DNA of 33,174 nt from a virus. Made by a program: the position numbers and the translations under genes. Positions 22,491 through 28,614 of this stretch are shown one piece after another. The notes under the pieces are model-generated. The model was not told the origin of the DNA. It made no database searches and saw only the letters and a list, made by a program, of their open reading frames with translations. The DNA is taken from positions 1 to 33,174 of the IMG/VR virus record IMGVR_UViG_3300034120_002606; one strand, given 5' to 3'. Each line of letters starts with the position of its first letter. The stretch's first letter is position 1.

Positions 22491-23008
22491 AGACGAAGAG
22501 GACCCTGCTCGAAATCACGGAGGATCTCGCGGCGCTCGACGACCTGCTCGCGGAGGTCGGAGGAGACGTCTCGAACCCGAACGTGGCGGAGGCGATCGAG
22601 GACTGGATGTCGGAGCTCGACTCGAACCTCTCGACGAAGGCAGACAATTACGCGGCGCTCATCTCGGAGCTCCGGCTCCGGGCGGAGTCGCGGGCGTCGG
22701 AGGCGGAGCGTCTCGCGAGGCGGGCGAAGGCGGACGAGGCGAGCGCGGACTTCCTCCAGAGCCGTCTCCTGCAAGCGTTCGAGGAGCGAGGTCTCCGGAA
22801 GGTCGAGACGGAGCGGTATACGCTCTCGATCGTCGGGAACGGAGGGAAGGCTCCGCTCATCCTCGACCTCGACGTCCCCGCGGACTGGACCCGGACGGTT
22901 ACGAAGACCGAGCCGGATCGAGAACGCATCCGGGCTTGCCTCGAATCCGGGCAGGCGTTACCGTTCGCAACGCTCGGGGAACGGGGTCGACGGCTCTCGA
23001 TCCGATGA
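22487..23008 (+). CDS. Siphovirus Gp157-family protein
   Basis: A 173-residue protein: an acidic helical N-terminus (LLEITEDLAALDDLLAEVGG), a long coiled coil (about 45-100), then LRKVETERYTLSIVGNGG and VPADWTRTVTKTEPDRERIR. This order fits the Gp157 family of phage proteins found beside recombination genes, where the helical half leads to a small beta domain ('P..y....e.dk..Ir..Lk.G'). The family's exact biochemical role is uncertain. Start ATG overlaps the HTH stop and has a GGAGG ribosome site. Confidence 0.75.
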   Translation: MKTKRTLLEITEDLAALDDLLAEVGGDVSNPNVAEAIEDWMSELDSNLSTKADNYAALISELRLRAESRASEAERLARRAKADEASADFLQSRLLQAFEERGLRKVETERYTLSIVGNGGKAPLILDLDVPADWTRTVTKTEPDRERIRACLESGQALPFATLGERGRRLSIR

Positions 23009-23015
23009 CGCTCTC

Positions 23016-23065
23016 ACGGTCCCGGTACGTCGCTCGCGGATGTACCGGGACCGTTCTACTAGGAG
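23016..23065 (+). promoter_or_regulatory. 13-bp leader hairpin and ribosome site before the replication gene
   Basis: Bases 23016-23028 pair perfectly with 23042-23054 around a 13-base loop. CTACT and AGGAG (23061-23065) follow, eight bases before ATG 23073, the same CTACTAGGAGACA start region used by the P3 gene. No -35/-10 pair is evident within this gap. Confidence 0.65.
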
Positions 23066-23072
23066 ACAACCG

Positions 23073-23888
23073 ATGGACCGATGGGTCAAGGTCGACGTCG
23101 ACCTATTCCGGAAACCGAAGTTCCTCGCGCTCGTCTCGCGGACGAGGTCGAGCAGGCTCGAAACCGCGGGCGCTCTCGTCTCCCTCTGGGCGTGGGTTCA
23201 GACCTACGGACCGAGGACGAACCTCCCCGCGAGCCTCGTAGAAGAGGCGACCGGTACTCCTCCGGGGTTCGTCGACGCTCTCGTGGATGTCGGATGGGCG
23301 GAGCGGGTCGGGGATCCCGAGCCGGTACTTCAGTTCAAGTTCGCCGGTACTACCTTCCCCGAGCTTCGAGATAAGCGATCGGAGGCGGGGAGGCGGGGAG
23401 CGGAGAACCGATGGCAAGCGGATGGCAAGCGGATAGCAAAGGCGATGGCAAAGGGATGCCAGACAAAGAAAGAGACAGAGAAAGAGAAAGAGACAAAGAC
23501 AGAACAGGACTCTCCTAGCGGAGAGTCTTCCGTCGACGCGGTCGGAGCGACCGGTCGACGACGTCGAACGGCTCTGACTTGGAGCGAGAGCGGAGGGTTC
23601 GGAGGGATCGAGCCGGAGCTCCGGAAGGCGTGGAGCGAAGCAGCTCCCCTTGCCGATGTCGACGTCGAGCTCGCGAAGGCGCACGCGTGGATGCTCGGAA
23701 GGGACCCGGCTCGGAGGAAGCGGAACTATCGAGCCTTCCTCACGAACTGGTTCCTTCGGGTTCAGGAGTCGCGGGTACGTTCCTCGACGGACGGTCCGTC
23801 GAGAGGTACGCTCCCGCTCGGATGCTCGCGGCTACCGGATGGAACGATCCGGACCCCGTCGGGCGCGATACTAGGAGACAACCGATGA
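23073..23888 (+). CDS. Probable replication initiator (DnaD/O-like)
   Basis: A 271-residue protein. Residues 1-85 (WVKVDVDLFRKPKFLALV, then ETAGALVSLWAWVQTYG, LVDVGWAERV) look like the winged-helix domain of phage replication initiators. The linker (about 108-160) begins RRGAENRWQADGK and is Lys/Glu-rich and disordered. The end (WSEAAPLADV, AHAWMLGRDPARRKRNYRAF, LTNWFLRVQE) resembles the C-terminal domain that recruits the helicase loader. The linker DNA holds iteron-like repeats and an A-rich stretch, as in lambda O. No polymerase or primase was recognised, so it likely recruits host enzymes. Confidence 0.65.
   Translation: MDRWVKVDVDLFRKPKFLALVSRTRSSRLETAGALVSLWAWVQTYGPRTNLPASLVEEATGTPPGFVDALVDVGWAERVGDPEPVLQFKFAGTTFPELRDKRSEAGRRGAENRWQADGKRIAKAMAKGCQTKKETEKEKETKTEQDSPSGESSVDAVGATGRRRRTALTWSESGGFGGIEPELRKAWSEAAPLADVDVELAKAHAWMLGRDPARRKRNYRAFLTNWFLRVQESRVRSSTDGPSRGTLPLGCSRLPDGTIRTPSGAILGDNR
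23410..23463 (+). repeat. Iteron-like repeats in the replication gene (candidate origin)
   Basis: Five copies of a GATGGCAAG-like 9-mer start at 23410, 23421, 23432, 23444 and 23455, so 11, 11, 12 and 11 bases apart. The first two are identical; the others differ at one to three positions. An A/G-only-like segment follows at once (23461-23508). Repeats next to an A-rich stretch inside the initiator gene is the lambda origin design; a coding-repeat origin remains possible. Confidence 0.5.
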
Positions 23889-24424
23889 GAAGTACGACGT
23901 TCGGGACGAACACGGAGAAGCTGAAGGGACTCTGGCCTACCGCTCTCTTTCCCGGGGACTGGCTCGAACTCTTCCGGAATACCTTCGAGGGACGGAACCA
24001 GTTCTGGGTCTCGGAAGCCCTGAACCGGGTGAAGCTCCGCTACTCGTCGAGTCAACCGGAGCTGCGGTGGATCGCGGAAGCGTTCCGCGAGATCGAGCGG
24101 GAGCAGAGCGCCGCTACGCGGGCGAAGACCGAGACGGACAATCCGAGGAAGACCCGCGAGGACGATCTCGCGGAGGTCGAGGCGGACCACCGGATGATGC
24201 TCGAAGAGCTCCTGAAGCTCGACCCGTTCACCCGGTGGGAGGCTCTCGACCGGATCTCGAACGGTCCGCTCGGGTTCCTCGTCGGGAAGCTCGGACACGA
24301 CCCGAAGACGTGGGGACGCTTCGCGGTCGGGATGGTCTGGGCTTCCATCCAGCTCGAACGTCCCGGGGTACGCGAGCAGGTACTCGCCTCGATGCGCGGG
24401 GAGAACCGGAGGACCTATGCCTGA
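23885..24424 (+). CDS. Unknown protein of the replication operon
   Basis: A 179-residue, largely helical protein after the initiator, with ribosome site CTAGGAG and an ATGA overlap. Visible features are LKGLWPTALFPGDWLELFRN, WVSEALNRVKLRY, a charged coil (about 60-120), and LGFLVGKLGHDPKTWGRFAV. I see no Walker motif or zinc site. Its size and place would suit a helicase loader or a small regulator of replication, but nothing in the sequence proves this. Confidence 0.5.
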   Translation: MRSTTFGTNTEKLKGLWPTALFPGDWLELFRNTFEGRNQFWVSEALNRVKLRYSSSQPELRWIAEAFREIEREQSAATRAKTETDNPRKTREDDLAEVEADHRMMLEELLKLDPFTRWEALDRISNGPLGFLVGKLGHDPKTWGRFAVGMVWASIQLERPGVREQVLASMRGENRRTYA

Positions 24425-24764
24425 CCGAACCCCGACGAGACGGAAGGCGACGAAGGACGAGCTCTTCCCGGATCTCGAAATCGTGGAAGCGAACTTCGCC
24501 CGCGATCTTGAACACGGGCTCGGATCCGTAGTCCTTCTCGAACACGACAAGCGACGGACGAAATGGTGTCTCGATCGCGTACAGGTCCGTCTCGTCGAGG
24601 CGGCGATCGCGGAGCAGGGTTCGCTCCGGAAGCTCGCCTCGAAGACGAAGCTCTCCCCGACCTACCTCTCGCTCATCCGCAACGGGAAGCAGACCATCTC
24701 GCCGCGGGCGTTCCGAGTCCTTTACTACCTGCTCGAACGAAATCGAGGAGTCACCCGGATATGA
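24417..24764 (+). CDS. HTH regulator (XRE/Cro-like)
   Basis: A 115-residue basic protein. Residues about 66-110 (GSLRKLASKTKLSPTYLSLI, NGKQTISPRAFRVLYYLLE) form a helix-turn-helix of the XRE/Cro type, with recognition helix SPTYLSLIRNG. The first 60 residues are variable. It overlaps the genes on both sides, so it is made with the replication operon rather than from its own promoter. A regulator of early or late promoters is plausible; P1-P3 repeats are a candidate target, though the link is inference. No opposite-strand lysogeny control region exists. Confidence 0.65.
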   Translation: MPDRTPTRRKATKDELFPDLEIVEANFARDLEHGLGSVVLLEHDKRRTKWCLDRVQVRLVEAAIAEQGSLRKLASKTKLSPTYLSLIRNGKQTISPRAFRVLYYLLERNRGVTRI

Positions 24765-25489
24765 GCTCTCGAAACCCCGAGGACCTCGTCCGTAGGCTCC
24801 GCGAGATGTCGGGACCGATCGAGCCGAACGTATGCACCGACGCGGCGGATGCGATCGAGGAGCTTTCCAGACCGAGAGACGAGTACGCTCGGACTTGGCT
24901 AGAACTTCTCGAACGGATCGAGACTCTGCCTCTCGTCGACTGGCTTCGAGCGTACGTCAACGCTTTCGACTCTTCGGATTTCAGCCATCCGATGGCTCTG
25001 GAGTTAGTCCAGAGAACGGACGCCCGCATCTCCGCCGCGGCGGACGAGATCGAGCGACTGACCCGTGAGAGGGACGAGGCGAGACGGATGTGGTGCGAAC
25101 AGCAATCGGACTTCTGGGACGAGCCGACGACCCATCCTCCGAAACGATTCGCGACGGAGAAGGGATGGGACTGCTACGGTCCCGGGCAGGGAGTTCCGAT
25201 TCGAGCTCTCTTCGTCGGAGGTCCGTGGGACGGGACGGTACGGACCGTCTCGATGACCGCGTACGGACCACGAGCCTATCTCGTCGCGAAGAGCTTCAAA
25301 TCGGAATGGCGATACATCCAGCACCGGTTCGCCCGATACGCTCCGGGAAAGAGCGGAGCCGAGACCTGCCTCGTATACATCGAGAGCGAGACGCTCGGGA
25401 CCAAGACCTTCGCCGAACTCGATCGAGAGATACCGCCTCGGATCCCCGAGGAACTCTGGACCCAGACCGAAAGAGAGCAGACCGTATGA
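24761..25489 (+). CDS. Unknown early-region protein with coiled coil
   Basis: A 242-residue protein. The N-terminus (PEDLVRRLREMSGPIEPNVC, TDAADAIEELSRPRDEYART) is typical of small phage helical proteins in which the 'ADAIE.L....DE' motif recurs. Residues 90-120 are a second coiled coil (AADEIERLTRERDEARRMW). The C-terminus, about 145-235, is different: VPIRALFVGGPWDGTVRTVS, AYLVAKS and YIQHRFARYAPG, resembling a small beta domain seen in other phages with 'GGp.DG...' and a conserved Y/H. The role is unknown. Confidence 0.45.
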   Translation: MSSRNPEDLVRRLREMSGPIEPNVCTDAADAIEELSRPRDEYARTWLELLERIETLPLVDWLRAYVNAFDSSDFSHPMALELVQRTDARISAAADEIERLTRERDEARRMWCEQQSDFWDEPTTHPPKRFATEKGWDCYGPGQGVPIRALFVGGPWDGTVRTVSMTAYGPRAYLVAKSFKSEWRYIQHRFARYAPGKSGAETCLVYIESETLGTKTFAELDREIPPRIPEELWTQTEREQTV

Positions 25490-25722
25490 CCAAGACAGGA
25501 CCTACCTCCGCGATGTCGCGGGCGCACGCGATCGGACTCCGGATCATCGCGGATACGATCGAGGAACGGGATCCCGAGCTCGCCGGAGAAGCCCGCGAGC
25601 TTCGGGTAGCGGCGAAGGAAATCGAGAACCTAGTCGCCGAACGCGACGGGGCGTGGGCTGCGGTCGCGGCTCTTCAGGCGTCCATCAACCGCCTCCAGAA
25701 GAGCCTCGACGATGGGAACTAG
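25486..25722 (+). CDS. Small coiled-coil protein
   Basis: A 78-residue helical protein (HAIGLRIIADTIEERDPELA, then VAAKEIENLVAERDGAWAAV) with the ATG overlapping the previous stop. It resembles the N-terminal coiled segment of its upstream neighbour, so it may be a diverged partner. No function is known. It overlaps the nuclease gene by 11 bases. Confidence 0.45.
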   Translation: MTKTGPTSAMSRAHAIGLRIIADTIEERDPELAGEARELRVAAKEIENLVAERDGAWAAVAALQASINRLQKSLDDGN

Positions 25723-26170
25723 CTCGCGACCGGTATACGAGAAGCCCGACGACCGGAAGCGACAGACCGCGATCGTCGAGACCGTGGCGTCCGCCTTCGG
25801 CTACGGGTTCCGAGAGACCGATCGCTTCGAGGCGTTCGACGCGGAACTCTTCGACAGCACCGGGGAACCTCGTGCTATCGTCGAGGTGAAATGCCGGACG
25901 ATCCCGTCGAACCGCTTCGAGACCTTCCTCCTCTGTGCGGAGAAGTTCACGACCCTACGGAGGATCTCCCGGACCCGGGCGATCCCGGCGATCCTCGCGG
26001 TGAACTGGACGGACCGTCTCGCGATCCTCGACCTGTCCCGCGTCGGAGCCTACGTCATGACCGAGGGAGGACGGAAGGACCGCGGCGATCCGCTCGACAT
26101 CGGACCGGTGGTGGAGCTGGATATTTCGAGCTTCTGGACGGTCTCCTATCCGACGAGGATCCCGAGATGA
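25712..26170 (+). CDS. PD-(D/E)XK nuclease-like protein
   Basis: A 152-residue protein with the nuclease core: an N-terminal helix containing Glu23, then FDAELFDSTGEP (Asp43), then AIVEVKCRTIP with Glu58-x-Lys60, followed by a helix (FETFLLCAEKFTTLRRISR) and strands (IPAILAVNWTDRLAILDL). Asp, Glu-x-Lys spacing of about 14 residues fits the family. Phage members act as recombination or resolution nucleases, or as small anti-host nucleases; here a position between replication and RusA suggests recombination. Start ATG sits in the end of the previous gene. Confidence 0.65.
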   Translation: MGTSSRPVYEKPDDRKRQTAIVETVASAFGYGFRETDRFEAFDAELFDSTGEPRAIVEVKCRTIPSNRFETFLLCAEKFTTLRRISRTRAIPAILAVNWTDRLAILDLSRVGAYVMTEGGRKDRGDPLDIGPVVELDISSFWTVSYPTRIPR

Positions 26171-26457
26171 TCGAGGACCTCCAGACCCCGGGATGGGTCG
26201 TGGTCACCCTGCCGAAGCGGAGCGACCGCTTGACGCTCCTCTTCGGCTACGTCCCCGAGACGGACGTACTCCTCGTCGAGAGCTCCGAGACCGGAGATAC
26301 GCTCGTATTCCGGGACGGACGCCAGAGCGAGTTCCTCATCGCGAAGAGGATCGAGCTCGAAGAGGACGTCTCCGCCTTCGTCCTTCGGGTCTCCGAGTAT
26401 TTCCGACGTCACCCCGACGTCTCCGGAGTCGAGCTCGAAAGGCTCGACCAGACCTGA
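26167..26457 (+). CDS. Small acidic protein of unknown function
   Basis: A 96-residue beta-rich acidic protein (GWVVVTLPKRSDRLTLLFGY, VLLVESSETGDTLVFRDGRQ, FLIAKRIELEEDVSAFVLRV) whose ATG overlaps the nuclease stop. It is coupled to the nuclease and could be its partner or inhibitor. No family recognised. Confidence 0.45.
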   Translation: MIEDLQTPGWVVVTLPKRSDRLTLLFGYVPETDVLLVESSETGDTLVFRDGRQSEFLIAKRIELEEDVSAFVLRVSEYFRRHPDVSGVELERLDQT

Positions 26458-26458
26458 A

Positions 26459-26821
26459 ATGCTCCTCCGAGGCGCGGACGAACCGAGCGACCCGTCGCGA
26501 GCTACCGCCGCGGCGCGGATGCTCGGTCTCCGACCCTCGACCGCAGGCGAGCTCGCGGTCGCGTTACAGCTCGTCGAGGCTCTTCTGGAACGTCGCGGGG
26601 AGGTTCGGCTCGTCCGGGTCGGGACCGCCACCGTAGCCATCGCCGGGACCGAGATCGCGGAGAACGAGGTCGGAGGAGACGGTCCGGCTCTCGTCGAGGC
26701 GATCGTCGCCGCGACCTGCGATCTCGTACGGTACGAGGAGATGCGATCCCGGACTCCGGCTATCGACCTCGAACTGGATCCGGAAGACGAACTTGACCCG
26801 CAGGGGAGCTTCGCTTGGTGA
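26459..26821 (+). CDS. Small acidic protein of unknown function
   Basis: A 120-residue acidic, helical protein (ATAAARMLGLRPSTAGELAV, LQLVEALLERRGEVRLVRVG, LVEAIVAATCDLVRYEEMR) ending in an Asp/Glu-rich tail. It starts one base after the previous stop, and its stop overlaps the RusA GTG start (GTGA). The acidic tail is seen in DNA-mimic and protein-binding phage proteins but does not prove such a role. Confidence 0.45.
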   Translation: MLLRGADEPSDPSRATAAARMLGLRPSTAGELAVALQLVEALLERRGEVRLVRVGTATVAIAGTEIAENEVGGDGPALVEAIVAATCDLVRYEEMRSRTPAIDLELDPEDELDPQGSFAW

Positions 26822-27204
26822 CCGTCGTACTCCGGCTCCCGTCCCCGAGGCTCTCGCCAAACTCGCGGGGACATTGGACCATCCGGGCTCGCGAGGTTCG
26901 GAAGTACCGCCAGCTCGCCGCGTGGACCGCGACCGCGGAGCGACCGAGCGGATGGGTCGCGCTCCGCGAGGCGACGATCCTCTCCCGGTTCTGGTTCCGG
27001 GACCGTCGTCGACGCGATCGAGACAACCTGCTCGCGTCGATGAAATCCGCGTACGACGGACTGGTGGACGCCGGGATCCTCGAAGACGATAGCGGGGTCA
27101 TCCACCTGCCGATCGAGGTCGGGTACGATCGAGCGAGACCGCGCGTCGAGATCGTCGTCTCTCCGGTGTCTCCCCGGAGGGTAGGGGAGGCGGACCGCGC
27201 GTAG
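26818..27204 (+). CDS. rusA: RusA-family Holliday junction resolvase
   Basis: A 128-residue resolvase. It has LPSPRLSPNSRGHW (the 'N.ry' loop and basic patch), then RRRDRDNLLASMKSAYDGLV with the acidic D67-x-D69, Asp80, and GILEDDSGVIHLP with Asp90/Asp91. These fit the RusA motif 'DxDN...K...D.L...G.l.DD'. RusA cuts four-way junctions, working with ERF-type annealing in phage recombination. Start GTG 26818 overlaps the previous stop; an in-frame TTG at 26815 is less likely. It closes the recombination block. Confidence 0.85.
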   Translation: MTVVLRLPSPRLSPNSRGHWTIRAREVRKYRQLAAWTATAERPSGWVALREATILSRFWFRDRRRRDRDNLLASMKSAYDGLVDAGILEDDSGVIHLPIEVGYDRARPRVEIVVSPVSPRRVGEADRA

Positions 27205-27212
27205 AGCTCCGG

Positions 27213-27218
27213 TATCAT
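27213..27218 (+). promoter_or_regulatory. Possible -10 (TATCAT) just before the 27228 gene
   Basis: TATCAT ends nine bases before the ATG at 27228. There is no clear -35 and no good ribosome site. A similar TATCGT is placed six bases before ATG 31333. This would fit promoters giving very short or no 5' leader, but the match is short and may be chance. Confidence 0.25.
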
Positions 27219-27227
27219 CGGGGTCCG

Positions 27228-27578
27228 ATGGCTCTACGTTATTCCAAGCTCCATCGTCTCCCGTTCCCGTCGTACCCAGACCTCGCGAGCGTAGCCGCGA
27301 CCGTCGACGGTCTCGGACAGACCTGCTCGATATCGTGGACGAACGGTCCTCCCGGGCAGGATCCGATCTCCGCGGTCACGACCCATTTCGAGTACGCCCG
27401 GATTTCCGCGACGTCGACCACGTCCGCGGTGACCGCAGCCGGTTCGGTTACGTCCGCGAGCGTTACGCTCGGACTCCCGAACGAAGACATACGGGTACGG
27501 ATCCGGAGGGAGAACTCGGTCGGATTCGGGGACTGGACGGTCGGAGTACGCATCCCGACGAACGGAGCGACCGCGTGA
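27228..27578 (+). CDS. FN3-like small protein, unknown role
   Basis: A 116-residue protein with the strand plan of a fibronectin type III domain: CSISWTNGPPGQDPISAVTTH (the B strand Trp and C strand), VTLGLPNEDIRVRIRRENS (the L.N...vrvrA.N motif) and GFGDWTVGVRI at the end. There is no signal peptide. FN3-like domains are common on phage surfaces, where they may help hold the virion to cells, but location before the membrane/lysis genes is unusual. Confidence 0.5.
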   Translation: MALRYSKLHRLPFPSYPDLASVAATVDGLGQTCSISWTNGPPGQDPISAVTTHFEYARISATSTTSAVTAAGSVTSASVTLGLPNEDIRVRIRRENSVGFGDWTVGVRIPTNGATA

Positions 27579-27847
27579 ACGATTGGCTCCCGACGGTGGT
27601 GCAGGTAGTTACGATCCTCTCGACGCTCGTCGGTTTCGTCGTCGTCGTAACCACGAGAATCGCGAGACTGGAGTCGAGGATCGAGCTCCTCGCGACCGAG
27701 ATCCGGAAGGACCGCGAGCTCGTCGAGCACCGGATCCGCGCTCTCGAAATCGGGATGGCACAGGTACGCTCGGAACTCTCTCGCCTCTCCTACTCCGTCG
27801 GAGGACTCCGACGGCCAGAACACCACACCCCGGAGGAACAATGCTGA
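27575..27847 (+). CDS. Membrane-anchored coiled-coil protein
   Basis: A 90-residue protein starting at GTG 27575 (GTGA overlap). One membrane segment (PTVVQVVTILSTLVGFVVVV) is followed by a coiled coil (IARLESRIELLATEIRKD onward). The same plan is seen in inner-membrane spanins and in small accessory holin proteins. Placed just before a holin-like gene, it is likely part of the lysis set. Confidence 0.55.
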   Translation: MNDWLPTVVQVVTILSTLVGFVVVVTTRIARLESRIELLATEIRKDRELVEHRIRALEIGMAQVRSELSRLSYSVGGLRRPEHHTPEEQC

Positions 27848-28062
27848 AGACGAACGCCTCGTGGCGGACTACCTCGCTCGGAGTCATCGCGATCCTGACC
27901 GCGGTCCTCGGGTTCGCGAAAGCGGTCCTCGACTCCGACCCGACGACCGAGCCCGACGTCGCCGCGCTCGCCGCGGCTCTCGTCGCCGGGTTCGGTCTCC
28001 TCTTTGCGAAGGACGCGAAAGTCACCGGTCTCCCCGGTAGCTCGACCGCGGGGAATCCGTGA
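27841..28062 (+). CDS. Holin-like small membrane protein
   Basis: A 73-residue protein with two membrane segments: SLGVIAILTAVLGFAKAVLD and VAALAAALVAGFGLLFAKD, joined by a short acidic loop, with a charged end. Opening 'W.tt.lGvi.iL.a' and ending 'aGfGLLfAKDa.v' is a pattern I know from small phage membrane proteins that sit by endolysin genes. Holins make holes that release the endolysin, though none is recognised here. ATG overlaps the preceding stop. Confidence 0.6.
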   Translation: MLKTNASWRTTSLGVIAILTAVLGFAKAVLDSDPTTEPDVAALAAALVAGFGLLFAKDAKVTGLPGSSTAGNP

Positions 28063-28424
28063 AATGGCGGAGCTCGGGGTCCTGCTCGGAGCGATCGTCG
28101 CCGCGGTCCTCATCGCGCTCCTCGATCGAGCGACCGATCCCCGGGTCCGCGTACTCCGCTCTGGCGGTCACCGCGATCGCGTCCGCCGCGCTATCGACCG
28201 GATGCGAAGACAGGCTCCGAACGATCGCTCCTCCGGGAGATCCCCGGATGATCCTCCAAGCGGAGGGTAGGGTCCGGCTCGCCGCGTACGACGAGAAGAC
28301 CGGGGACTTCGTCGACCTCGGATGGCACGACTCCGCGGGTCTCGCCGGATGGACCATCGCGGACTACGACTGGACTCCGCTACCCGAGGAGACCGATGCG
28401 GCGATTCCCTCCGACGTTCGGTGA
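28059..28424 (+). CDS. Possible outer-membrane (Rz1-like) lipoprotein; second half convincing
   Basis: A 121-residue frame starting at GTG 28059 (GTGA overlap). Its first 31 residues are Ser/Arg-rich and look like a shadow of the overlapping frame at 28064. From about 32 on it reads as real protein: SALAVTAIASAALSTGCEDR, a lipoprotein-type signal with Cys at 49, then AEGRVRLAAYDEKTGDFVDL and GWHDSAGLAGWTIADYDW. If real, it could be an outer-membrane spanin, or it may be joined by +1 slip to the 28064 frame. Confidence 0.45.
   Translation: MKWRSSGSCSERSSPRSSSRSSIERPIPGSAYSALAVTAIASAALSTGCEDRLRTIAPPGDPRMILQAEGRVRLAAYDEKTGDFVDLGWHDSAGLAGWTIADYDWTPLPEETDAAIPSDVR
28064..28270 (+). CDS. Possible small membrane protein overlapping the lipoprotein frame
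   Basis: A 68-residue frame. The first 25 residues (AELGVLLGAIVAAVLIALLD) are a strong membrane segment with normal codon use for this genome; the remainder (RVRVLRSGGHRDRVRRAIDR) is Arg-rich and looks like a shadow of the other frame. The coding signal thus passes from this frame to the 28059 frame near CCCC at 28139-28142. Overlapping Rz/Rz1-type genes, a +1 frameshift, or a sequencing error are all possible. Confidence 0.45.
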   Translation: MAELGVLLGAIVAAVLIALLDRATDPRVRVLRSGGHRDRVRRAIDRMRRQAPNDRSSGRSPDDPPSGG

Positions 28425-28605
28425 AGACGAGACCGTCGTCGCTCCGGACTACCTCGTCCTGATGAGCGAGGCGGGACGCGCGCTCCCCTACGGGATAACG
28501 GGTCTGGGTATCGACTTCGGGACGCTCGCGTCTCCGACCACGATCATCTCGCTCGACGGAGGTACGCTCGCGAGCCCGTCGAGACTCCCTCTCGACTTCG
28601 GATAG
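28396..28605 (+). CDS. Small protein of unknown function
   Basis: A 69-residue protein with GAGGAG closely upstream of its ATG, which lies 29 bases inside the end of the previous frame. It contains DYLVLMSEAGRALPYGITGL, IDFGTLASPTTIISLDGG and a repeated TLASP. It ends in TAG, part of a TAGGAT before the tail fibre gene. Possibly a small virion accessory; no family recognised. Confidence 0.4.
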   Translation: MRRFPPTFGEDETVVAPDYLVLMSEAGRALPYGITGLGIDFGTLASPTTIISLDGGTLASPSRLPLDFG

Positions 28606-28614
28606 GATCGTCGT

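Noticed and set aside
22278-24764. HTH proteins as evidence of a lysogeny switch
   Set aside because: There is no integrase, no divergent repressor/anti-repressor arrangement and no attachment site; both HTH genes sit within the forward early operon.
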